DNA of 10,482 nucleotides from CAZRZN01 sp964604565. GTDB taxonomy: Bacteria; Pseudomonadota; Alphaproteobacteria; Rhodobacterales; Rhodobacteraceae. The notes under the pieces were generated by a model. The model ran no database searches and had not been told where the DNA came from. It saw only the letters and a list, made by a program, of their open reading frames with translations. Location of the stretch: assembly GCA_964604565.1 (NCBI GenBank), contig CAZRZN010000142.1, positions 1-10,482 on the forward strand. Direction: 5' to 3'. Below, one piece after another: positions 1 to 5,814 of the stretch. The position numbers were made by a program, and so were the translations under genes. Positions within the stretch are counted from its first letter, which is position 1; each line of letters opens with the position of its first letter.

Positions 1-126
1 TGTTTTCTGTGGCGCTTTCCGTCAGGTTGCCCTGCCCGGGCGTTACCCGGCACCGGTGCTTCGGCGAGTCCGGACTTTCCTCTCATCCGGGTCGCCCCGG
101 GCAAGCGGCCGTCCGGCCTTCCGCGC
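1..126 (-). ncRNA. rnpB: RNase P RNA (bacterial type), 5' part, truncated by window edge
   Basis: Catalytic RNA of ribonuclease P, which removes 5' leaders from pre-tRNAs. Read on the minus strand, three conserved blocks occur in the right order. The P4/CR-I block GAGGAAAGTCCGGACTC lies at 82-66, the P10/P11 block GGGTAACGCCCGG at 48-36, and the GGAAAGCGCCACAGAAA core region at about 19-4. Before the P4 block a GC-rich stretch (about 120-84) fits helices P1-P3. The 3' half (P15-P18, the 3' P4 strand and the 3' part of P1) lies beyond position 1. The 5' end is set by analogy with the E. coli P1 start and by the promoter just upstream, so it may be off by a few bases. The gene is transcribed in the same direction as the protein genes behind it but has its own promoter. 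Confidence 0.93.
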
Positions 127-132
127 CCGCCC

Positions 133-161
133 GACATAGAAAGCCGGACCTCGCCGGTCAA
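133..161 (-). promoter_or_regulatory. Promoter of rnpB (sigma-70/RpoD type)
   Basis: On the minus strand TTGACC (161-156) is followed after exactly 17 bases by TATGTC (138-133). The predicted transcription start is at about 128-125, which coincides with the expected 5' end of RNase P RNA. A strong promoter is expected for this abundant RNA. The agreement between spacing and RNA start makes this the best-supported promoter in the window. Confidence 0.72.
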
Positions 162-170
162 TGCCTTATC

Positions 171-184
171 CGCGTCGCGACGCG
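171..184. promoter_or_regulatory. Perfect 14-bp palindrome upstream of the rnpB promoter
   Basis: CGCGTCGCGACGCG is a perfect inverted repeat without spacer. It sits about 45-58 bases upstream of the predicted rnpB start, where an activator or upstream binding site could lie. At this GC content CG-rich palindromes also arise by chance, so a role as operator is only a possibility. Confidence 0.25.
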
Positions 185-270
185 ATCTTGCCCCGGGGCC
201 GCGGCACTGGCCGCCCCCATGACACCTTCGCCAAGCGATCCCGACAGTCCGTCAGCCCATTACCGCCGCC

Positions 271-330
271 TTCTTCGGGCCCAAAATATCCCGGGGGTGA
301 GGCCAACGGCCGAGGGGGCAGCGCCCCCTC
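271..330 (-). terminator. Double-hairpin 3'-end element / terminator, copy A
   Basis: It lies about 35 nt after the stop codon of the alpha/beta hydrolase that ends at 364. On the minus strand it reads as an 8-bp perfect hairpin GAGGGGGC-GCT-GCCCCCTC (330-312), then a 4-bp hairpin GGCC-GTT-GGCC (311-301), then ACCCCCGGGATATTTT (about 298-283) and GAAGAAG. The T-run after the hairpins fits factor-independent termination. The same architecture recurs at 6621-6684 behind the MFS gene. From memory, this arrangement is common at gene 3' ends in Rhodobacteraceae. Confidence 0.75.
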
Positions 331-363
331 TCAAAGGTCGGCGGGCATACGCGCCATCGGCCC

Positions 364-1074
364 CTAGCGCAGCATCAGGGGTGCCGACAGCCAGTCGCGC
401 AGCGCGCGGGTTGTCTCCTCGGGCCGCTCCAGCGTCGGCAGATGCCCGGCACCCTCGATCACCCGCAGGTCGGCCCTTGGAATCATTTCGGCCATGAAGA
501 CGTGCCGCTTGATAGGGCACAGAGTATCCTCCGCACCGCACAGAACCAGCGTCGGCACATCGATGCGGCGCAACGTCGCCTGCTGATCCCTCCGGCGCTG
601 CAAGGCCCGCGACTGGCGCACGAAGACTTCCACCCCGAGGCCGCGCGCCATGTCCATCACCAGTGCAAGGATCTCGCCCCTGTGTGGCCCGGCGGCAAGG
701 TAGTTGGGCTTCAACTCCTCGGACATGACGTCGTCCAGCCGGCCCGCCCGCGCCCGCAGGATCTGCGGTTCGCGCTGCGCGGCGACCGGCGGCGTCTCGG
801 CCAGCGGATTGGTGTCCATCAGCGCCAGCCGCGTCACCCGGTCCGGCGCACGGCGGTAGATCTCCATGGCCACGATCCCACCCATGCTGAGACCCGCCAA
901 GGCGCAGCGGCGCGGCATCATGTCCAGCACGGTCGAGGCGATCTCCTCGATCCGCTCACCACCGGTGATCGGCGCGGTCATCACCGCATGGTCGCGCGAC
1001 AGATCGGCGATCTGCGGGCCGAACAACCGGGCGTCGCACATCAGCCCGGGCAGAAAGACAACCGGTTCAGGCAT
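364..1074 (-). CDS. Alpha/beta-fold hydrolase
   Basis: A cytoplasmic serine hydrolase of 236 residues; the substrate is unknown. The N-terminal LPG (residues 8-10) provides the oxyanion-loop region. The nucleophile elbow is GLSMGG (61-66, Ser63), the acid is Asp183 in CGAED near the end of a beta strand, and the base is His211 in GAGH, giving a complete Ser-Asp-His triad. No signal peptide is visible. The start is ATG, preceded by GAGGCGG that overlaps the stop of the MetE-like gene. Only six bases (1075-1080) separate the two genes, so they are very likely co-transcribed and may act in one pathway. The gene is followed by a terminator element at 271-330. The fold and triad are secure. An esterase, lactonase or C-C hydrolase activity cannot be told apart from the sequence. 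Confidence 0.88.
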   Translation of the reverse strand: MPEPVVFLPGLMCDARLFGPQIADLSRDHAVMTAPITGGERIEEIASTVLDMMPRRCALAGLSMGGIVAMEIYRRAPDRVTRLALMDTNPLAETPPVAAQREPQILRARAGRLDDVMSEELKPNYLAAGPHRGEILALVMDMARGLGVEVFVRQSRALQRRRDQQATLRRIDVPTLVLCGAEDTLCPIKRHVFMAEMIPRADLRVIEGAGHLPTLERPEETTRALRDWLSAPLMLR

Positions 1075-1080
1075 TCCGCC

Positions 1081-2214
1081 TCACAGGCGCGCGTTGACGA
1101 GACGCACCCCCTCCGCAAGCGCGCCCAGCTTGGCATAGGCGATTTCGGGATCGACGGCGCCGAACCCCGCGAAAGTGCCAAAGCCGCAATCCGACCCGGC
1201 GATCACACGCTCGGGGCCGACAATCTCGCTGAACCGTTCGACCCGCTGCGCCACGACTTCGGGATGTTCGACGAAATTCGTCGTGCTGTCGATCACCCCG
1301 GGCACAAGGATCTTGTCCTCCGGAATCTCCGCCTTGCGGTCCCGGAAGACCACCCATTCATGGGCGTGCCGCGGGTTCGACGTTTCGAACAGAACCTGCC
1401 CCGCGCGGGTCCGCATCAGGGTGGGGAACACCTTTTCCATGCCGATGTCGCAGACATGCGGCCCCTCGTAGTTGCCCCAGCAGATATGCACGCGCACACG
1501 CGCCGGGTCGATGCCCTCCAGCGCGGCGTTCAGCGCCTCCACGTGGCTGTCGGCCACCTTGACGAAATCCTCGTCCGACAGATCGGCAAACAGCATGTGC
1601 CGCGACAGCGCCAGATCGGGGCAGTCCAGTTGCAACATCAATCCCGCGTCGACGATGGTGCGATACTCCTCACGCATCGCGTCCGACAGCGCGGCCAGAT
1701 AGGCGTCGCGGGTCTTGTAGTGACGGTTTTGGAGAAACAGCGCGATCACCCCCGGCGAGGCCGCGTTCATGAACCCCTCATGCGCGCCATGCGTCGCCAT
1801 GCCCGCCTTGAGATTGGCGATATCCTCCTGCAATTCGCCCTGCCCCTTGGATTTCACCTCACCCACGCATTCCGGGCGGGCGTAGGTCGGCGTGCCGCCA
1901 TCCTCCTTCAGCCGTTCCAGAAAGCTGGGGAACATCTTGAGGTCCGCCGGCGCGTTGCGCGGTCCGTCCCCTTCGAACCCGGTGTAGCGGTCCTTGACAT
2001 AGGTGGCGTAGGAGATCTTGGAGGTTTCCCCATCCGACACGATATCCACCCCGGCCGCGACCTGCCGTCCCACGGTCTCTGCGGCGGCCTGCGTCATGCA
2101 GGCGGCAAAGGCCGCCGTGTCATAGGGCGTTCCCTTTTCCCGGGCAAAGATGAAATCCACGACCTCCTGCGAGCGCGGCAGGCTGCCGACATGAGTCGTC
2201 TTGATACGGGCCAT
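1081..2214 (-). CDS. MetE C-terminal-like zinc-dependent methyl/thiol transferase (cobalamin-independent methionine synthase II family)
   Basis: A 377-residue TIM-barrel protein equal to the C-terminal catalytic half of MetE (full MetE is about 750 residues). Family motifs include HVGSLPR (8-14), SDGE (60-63), LDCPD (196-200) and GSDCGFGTF (340-348). The zinc ligands of the family are in place: His243 and Cys245 (VHIC), Glu277 (LFETSNPRH) and Cys343. The zinc normally activates a thiol such as homocysteine for alkyl transfer. The folate-binding N-terminal half is missing, so the methyl donor is unlikely to be methyl-tetrahydrofolate polyglutamate as in MetE. Possible roles are a folate-independent methionine synthase (core-MetE type), an epoxyalkane:coenzyme M transferase-like thiol transferase (similar length and H-x-C…C motif), or a catabolic demethylase. 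The start at 2214 is chosen because AAGGGA stands 8 bases upstream; an open frame to 2400 lacks family sequence. The downstream hydrolase follows after 6 bases. Confidence 0.85.
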   Translation of the reverse strand: MARIKTTHVGSLPRSQEVVDFIFAREKGTPYDTAAFAACMTQAAAETVGRQVAAGVDIVSDGETSKISYATYVKDRYTGFEGDGPRNAPADLKMFPSFLERLKEDGGTPTYARPECVGEVKSKGQGELQEDIANLKAGMATHGAHEGFMNAASPGVIALFLQNRHYKTRDAYLAALSDAMREEYRTIVDAGLMLQLDCPDLALSRHMLFADLSDEDFVKVADSHVEALNAALEGIDPARVRVHICWGNYEGPHVCDIGMEKVFPTLMRTRAGQVLFETSNPRHAHEWVVFRDRKAEIPEDKILVPGVIDSTTNFVEHPEVVAQRVERFSEIVGPERVIAGSDCGFGTFAGFGAVDPEIAYAKLGALAEGVRLVNARL

Positions 2215-2222
2215 CGTGACCA

Positions 2223-2228
2223 TCCCTT
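2223..2228 (-). promoter_or_regulatory. Ribosome-binding site that fixes the MetE-like start
   Basis: AAGGGA ends 8 bases before the ATG at 2214. A second in-frame ATG three codons upstream overlaps this motif and has no site of its own, so translation most likely begins at the MARIKTTH start. Confidence 0.6.
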
Positions 2229-2245
2229 TTTCACGGTTTTGCGGC

Positions 2246-2251
2246 ACCCTA
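2246..2251 (-). promoter_or_regulatory. Possible -10 box for the MetE-like/hydrolase unit
   Basis: TAGGGT (minus strand) stands about 32 bases before the MetE-like start, like the -10 placement before the SDR gene. The -35 region at 17 bp (CTTTTC) is poor, so this is a weak assignment. Confidence 0.25.
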
Positions 2252-2269
2252 GCAGACGCCGCGACGAGG

Positions 2270-2304
2270 AAAAGCGCAACGCGCCGCCCGCGCGGCTTTG
2301 CGCT
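2270..2304 (-). terminator. Candidate intrinsic terminator after the NTF2-like gene
   Basis: On the minus strand AGCGCAA (2304-2298) pairs with TTGCGCT (2279-2273). An inner GCCGC-GCGG-GCGGC hairpin lies between the arms, and TTTT is at the end (2273-2270). It lies 114 bases after the NTF2-like stop and 56 bases before the MetE-like start. It could end the SDR/NTF2 transcript or act as a leader structure of the MetE-like gene. Confidence 0.45.
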
Positions 2305-2417
2305 GAGGGGATCGCTGCCGGCCATGCCTGCCTTGCCGCGCGGTGCTTGCCCCACGGCACCGATCCGCGCGGCACCGGGCGCACGAACAGGCAGGGCCAT
2401 GATGGTACCGGCGGACC

Positions 2418-3383
2418 CTAGCCGGTCTGCGACACGATCTGCGTCCAGACCGCCGCCTCGTCATAAAGCGTCCATTCCCGCCGCAGACCGAAGGGGCCGA
2501 ACTCCGCATGGGTGATCCCCATCACGTAGAGATCCGCGCCCGTGGGCCGACCGAATGCGCCCCAGCCCTCGTGCCGCCCCTTGAGCGACCAGCGTATTGC
2601 GGCGCGCGGCGGCATCAGGGGTTCCTCCATGCCGATCTGATGATGGATCTCGAACCGCGCATTGGGCAGCGCGGCGCGCAACCCCAGCCAAAAGGCATCC
2701 GCCGCCGCCCAGCCATGCGTCTCGACGCCGCCGGGATAGGCCAGATGGCAGGCCCGGTCGTATTGTTCGGGGATCACCGACAGATCCCCCTCCATGATCC
2801 GGTTCAGGACCGCCGCCAGACCGGCGCCCCATTCGTTCATGTTGCCAAGGCCGGTGTAGGGCCCGGTGACATCGACCCGCGGCGAAAAGGGTTGCGTTTC
2901 GGGGTCCAGCGCCGGGACCGCCGCGCGCGCCCAGTCCTGCGCCGTCATGCCCAGTTGCCGCAGGATCGCACCGCTGTCGCTGACCATCCAGACATCGCTG
3001 ATCTGCTCGCGTTTTGCATAACTGTCGACGATCTCGCGGTAACGCAGCACCCGGCCCGTTGGCGGGCCCAGCGGCCCGTCGCCCCGGTGCGTCGCGATCG
3101 ACAGGATGCGTTGCGATCCCAGCATCCCGACCCGCGGATTGCCGGACCAGATCACGTCTTCGCCCAGCAGGCGCCGATCCGGCAGGCCCACCAGCGTGGT
3201 CATCGCCGCCCCGGCCAGCGCCTGCGCACCGAACTGGATGCCGTCGGCTGACCGCAGGATCACGTCGGAATGGTAATGCACGCGCGCCTTGGCGCCCAGC
3301 CCGCGGCCCTCCCAGATCTCACGCGTCGCCGCCAGCAGAAACGCGGGAAAGCTTCTTGATATGGGTTCGGATGCCTGCATCAT
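2418..3383 (-). CDS. Protein with two NTF2/SnoaL-like domains
   Basis: A 321-residue protein, soluble, without signal peptide or membrane segment. Two related halves are visible. Residues about 12-153 carry REIWEGRG, the RYREIVDSYAKREQISDVWMV strand region and an Asp-rich loop. Residues about 184-318 carry a helix WGAGLAAVLNRIMEG, then LYVMGITHAEF and REWTLYDEAAVWTQI. The paired R-E-x(4-5)-Y…I/V-x-D/T-x-W endings are what one expects of tandem NTF2-like cones, the fold of SnoaL-type polyketide cyclases, ketosteroid isomerase and ester cyclases. Such proteins bind small hydrophobic substrates or act as isomerases, hydratases or lyases; no specific reaction can be named. The start is ATG at 3383, which forms an ATGA overlap with the SDR stop, so the pair is translationally coupled. 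A second ATG follows at 3380. The frame remains open upstream inside the SDR gene, but that part is antisense-like shadow. Confidence 0.75.
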   Translation of the reverse strand: MMQASEPISRSFPAFLLAATREIWEGRGLGAKARVHYHSDVILRSADGIQFGAQALAGAAMTTLVGLPDRRLLGEDVIWSGNPRVGMLGSQRILSIATHRGDGPLGPPTGRVLRYREIVDSYAKREQISDVWMVSDSGAILRQLGMTAQDWARAAVPALDPETQPFSPRVDVTGPYTGLGNMNEWGAGLAAVLNRIMEGDLSVIPEQYDRACHLAYPGGVETHGWAAADAFWLGLRAALPNARFEIHHQIGMEEPLMPPRAAIRWSLKGRHEGWGAFGRPTGADLYVMGITHAEFGPFGLRREWTLYDEAAVWTQIVSQTG

Positions 3384-4144
3384 CCGGCCGTCCAGCCCCC
3401 GTCGACCAGCAGCGACGCGCCGGTGATCAGCGCCGCCGCGTCCGAGGCCAGAAAGACGCAGGCGCCCATGATATCCTCGACCTGCCCGACGCGGCCCAGC
3501 TTGATCTTGCTTTCGATCCATGCGCGCTTGTCGGGATCCTCGAATGTCGCCCGGGTCAGGTCTGTCAGCACGAAGGTCGGGCAGATCGTGTTGACCCGGA
3601 TGCCCAGCGGCCCCCATTCGATCGCCATGGCCTTCGTCATGCCCTCCACCGCATGTTTGGACGCGCAATAAACCGCCCGGTCCATGCCGCCGACATGGCC
3701 CATCTGGCTGGAAATCTGAAGAATGGCGCCCGGCTTTCCGGCCGCCTTCAGGCCCGCCGCCACGGTCTGCGCCACGAAATAGGCCCCCTTGACATTGGCT
3801 GCCATCACCGCATCGAAATCCGGTTGCGTCGTCTCCAGCGCGGGCGCGTGCCGCGCCAGACCCGCCGAATTCACGAGGATGTCGAAGGGCGCGACCTCAT
3901 GCAACGCGCCGGCCACCGCCTCGGGCGCGGTCACGTCCAACACCAGCGTCTCGACCTCCAGCCCCGCTTCGCGCATCGCCTCCGCCGCCTCCGTCAGGCC
4001 CTGCGCACCGCGCGCCGACAGCGTGACGGCGGCGCCCGCCTCCGCCAGCGCCACGGCACAGCCCAGCCCGATCCCACGTGAGGCACCGGTCACAAGCGCG
4101 CGTTTGCCGTCAAGGCGGAAAGAAGGGGTGCGGGGCAGTGTCAT
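3380..4144 (-). CDS. Short-chain dehydrogenase/reductase (SDR family, classical)
   Basis: A 254-residue classical SDR that oxidises or reduces a carbonyl/alcohol with NAD(P)(H). The cofactor motif is TGASRGIG (19-26). VNSAG (91-95) replaces the usual NNAG with Ser, a common tolerated change. The active site is Asn117 (AANVKG, 116-121), Ser146 (ISSQMG), Tyr159 and Lys163 (YCASK). An acidic residue at the end of beta-2 is lacking (TLSARGAQG, Arg45), which favours NADP(H); this is inference. The C-terminus LLVDGGWTAG is typical of the family. The start at 4144 has GAGGAGAGG just upstream and a well-spaced promoter at 4171-4199. The open frame reaching 4537 has no SDR sequence before this point. 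The stop overlaps the NTF2-like start (ATGA), so the two products probably act together. The substrate is unknown. Confidence 0.92.
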   Translation of the reverse strand: MTLPRTPSFRLDGKRALVTGASRGIGLGCAVALAEAGAAVTLSARGAQGLTEAAEAMREAGLEVETLVLDVTAPEAVAGALHEVAPFDILVNSAGLARHAPALETTQPDFDAVMAANVKGAYFVAQTVAAGLKAAGKPGAILQISSQMGHVGGMDRAVYCASKHAVEGMTKAMAIEWGPLGIRVNTICPTFVLTDLTRATFEDPDKRAWIESKIKLGRVGQVEDIMGACVFLASDAAALITGASLLVDGGWTAG

Positions 4145-4170
4145 GGGCCTCTCCTCAATAGATCCTGCGC

Positions 4171-4199
4171 ACGCTAGACGCGAGGTCGGGGACTGTCCA
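4171..4199 (-). promoter_or_regulatory. Putative sigma-70 promoter of the SDR/NTF2-like unit
   Basis: On the minus strand TGGACA (4199-4194) is followed by a 17-bp spacer and TAGCGT (4176-4171). The predicted start at about 4165 leaves a leader of about 20 bases with the Shine-Dalgarno sequence GAGGAG (4156-4151) in it. It lies in the 62-bp gap behind the M15-like gene, with no terminator in between, so read-through from upstream is also possible. Confidence 0.5.
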
Positions 4200-4206
4200 G
4201 AACCGC

Positions 4207-4836
4207 TTACACGGGATGCCGGATCCCGCGAAAGGGCGGAAAATCGCGGTAGGCGCGCGCCCGTTTTTCGGGCGGCACGTCCGGCGCCGTCCCCGCACGC
4301 AGAAGCGCGCCGCGAGGGCGGATATAACTGTCTATGCGCCGCATGGGCACCGGCCGCCAAACAAGGTTGAAGGCGCAGAGCCTTGGAAAGAAACAGAGTT
4401 CCGACCAGTCCAGATGATCGTGCAGCCACCACGCCAGATCGCGCCAGTCGCGCCCTGTGGCATACCGCTCCGCGAACCACGGAATCACCACCGAGGCGCC
4501 CGCCACCACCCGGTCCGGATGATCCCAGACATGGCACTCCAACGGGTTGTCAGTATGTGCGCAGTTCAATCGCCGCGCATTGCCATAGCCATTCAGCGCC
4601 GCCGACCGGTAGCCGGACCGGATGAACACCCGGCCAAAGGTCTCCTCCAGAGGATCCAGCAAAGTCGTGGCAAAGGCGCGCCCGCGCTCCAGCGCAAGAT
4701 CGGGGTTGTCGGGGATATTGGCCACCTGATGATAATTGCCGATTTCGGAATGCAGGAAATCCCGCATCCAGAAATGCCGTGACAGCCTCTCTCGCCCGAG
4801 AGTTTCCAGCGACCACATGGATCGCGGCCGCTTCAC
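4207..4836 (-). CDS. Peptidase M15-like protein with degenerate zinc site
   Basis: A 209-residue protein without signal peptide. The N-terminal half resembles the phage-endolysin-like M15_3 type of D-Ala-D-Ala carboxypeptidase: LSRHFWMRDFLHSEIGN (18-34), a helix ending LLDPLEETFG (59-68), and FIRSGYRSAALN (71-82), the typical SGYRS-x-x-x-N signature. The expected S-x-H-x6-D block is replaced by CAHTDNPLECHVWD (92-105), so His94, His102 and Asp105 could still bind metal. The usual C-terminal W-x-H is FNLVWRP (156-162), with Asn in the expected His region. A changed or lost peptidase activity is inferred. The start is GTG at 4836, in a GTGA overlap with the stop of the membrane-anchored hydrolase, indicating coupling. 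ATG at 4818 is an alternative. The family call rests on motif pattern only. Confidence 0.6.
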   Translation of the reverse strand: MKRPRSMWSLETLGRERLSRHFWMRDFLHSEIGNYHQVANIPDNPDLALERGRAFATTLLDPLEETFGRVFIRSGYRSAALNGYGNARRLNCAHTDNPLECHVWDHPDRVVAGASVVIPWFAERYATGRDWRDLAWWLHDHLDWSELCFFPRLCAFNLVWRPVPMRRIDSYIRPRGALLRAGTAPDVPPEKRARAYRDFPPFRGIRHPV

Positions 4837-5798
4837 CGGGCCAGATCCCGCGCCCAGTCCAGCACCCGGTCCGCCACTGGCCGAGACATGCGCGGCGACA
4901 GGACATCGCCCGCCACCAGATGGCGCGAAGGGTCCTCGTCCGGTCCCAAAGTCAGTTCATGCACCTCTGCCGCCGCGCCCCAGCGGGCCGCCACCCGACG
5001 GGTCACCCGGTGGTCGACGATCCGGTCCCCGGGGTCGAAGACGAAAAGCGCAGGCACCGTGACCGCCTCGTGCCGCCGCGCCATGGCCGCCTTGACCGCC
5101 GCGCCCATGGGCAGAACCGCCACGCTGGGATAGCGCGTGGTCCAGAGCCGCCCATGCGTTTCGCTGCGCGGCGCGAATCCGATCTCGCGCCCGGCGATCC
5201 ATGGCAGCCACCAGCGCGCGCCGGGCCATGTGATCAGGGCGGACTTCGGGTCCGCCACGCGGAAATTGGGCGAGATCAGCACGACGCCGGACACCGCCTC
5301 TGCCATGGCCTCATGCAGCGCCAGCGTCACCAGCGTCGCGCCCGTCGATGTGCCTATGACCAGAACCCGCCGGCCGACCCGCCGGGCGACGGCCAGTGCC
5401 TCGGCCACATCCTCCATCCAGCCCTCGACCGTGGCCTCCGCCATGGCCGGTCCATCCCGCCCGTGTCCCTTGAGACGGGTGAACACAAGGTTGGCGCCCA
5501 GCCCGTCCGCCACCATGTCCGGAACCGGGCGGATCTCGTCCGCGGTCGCCGAAAACCCGTGTATGTAGACGACAGACCAGTCGGTCCGCTCCTCGGGCTG
5601 CCCGGCCCAGCGCACGCGCTTCTGCGCAGCGGGGCGCAGGGCGGGGACACCGGATTCGCGCGCCTCCAGCCAGACATCGACACCGCCCTCCAGCGCCTTC
5701 GAGTCGAAATGCGCATCGGTCCGGGGCGCGCCTCGCCGGGCCAGCCACCAGACCGCCAGCCCGCCCGCCGCCGGAATCATGAGCCACGCAAGGCTCAC
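4833..5798 (-). CDS. Membrane-anchored alpha/beta hydrolase (S33/lysophospholipase type)
   Basis: A 321-residue protein that begins with a hydrophobic segment (about residues 3-20, ending in ARRG), probably a signal anchor placing the enzyme at the inner membrane. The hydrolase domain follows: VVYIHGF (77-83) with the oxyanion HG, RLKGHGRDG (108-116), the nucleophile elbow GTSTG (149-153, Ser151), the acid Asp258 in FDPGDRIVD and His293 in SRH. The triad is complete. The GHG loop and the PGD-x-x-VD pattern recall lysophospholipase/monoacylglycerol lipase-like S33 enzymes; the true substrate is unknown. The start is GTG at 5798, 16 bases after the ABHD10-like gene, with GGAAA just upstream. 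ATG at residue 7 is possible but would cut the hydrophobic segment. The gene overlaps the M15-like gene by four bases at its end. Confidence 0.83.
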   Translation of the reverse strand: MSLAWLMIPAAGGLAVWWLARRGAPRTDAHFDSKALEGGVDVWLEARESGVPALRPAAQKRVRWAGQPEERTDWSVVYIHGFSATADEIRPVPDMVADGLGANLVFTRLKGHGRDGPAMAEATVEGWMEDVAEALAVARRVGRRVLVIGTSTGATLVTLALHEAMAEAVSGVVLISPNFRVADPKSALITWPGARWWLPWIAGREIGFAPRSETHGRLWTTRYPSVAVLPMGAAVKAAMARRHEAVTVPALFVFDPGDRIVDHRVTRRVAARWGAAAEVHELTLGPDEDPSRHLVAGDVLSPRMSRPVADRVLDWARDLAR

Positions 5799-5814
5799 CG
5801 TTTCCGGCCGGTGC

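Noticed and set aside
9..497. Plus-strand open frame of 162 codons at the left edge
   Set aside because: It lies over the RNase P RNA gene, its promoter and a terminator, with low-complexity composition and no family resemblance.
442..2421. Plus-strand open frame of 659 codons across the hydrolase and MetE-like genes
   Set aside because: It is antisense to two well-supported genes, is rich in Arg, His, Gln and Pro, shows no domain, and is what high GC produces opposite real codons.
3380..4144. SDR as a coenzyme M-pathway hydroxypropyl-CoM dehydrogenase
   Set aside because: An Arg three residues before the catalytic Tyr is also present here, but it is common in SDRs. A second expected Arg is not at the aligned position from memory, and no CoM biosynthesis or carboxylase gene is in the window.
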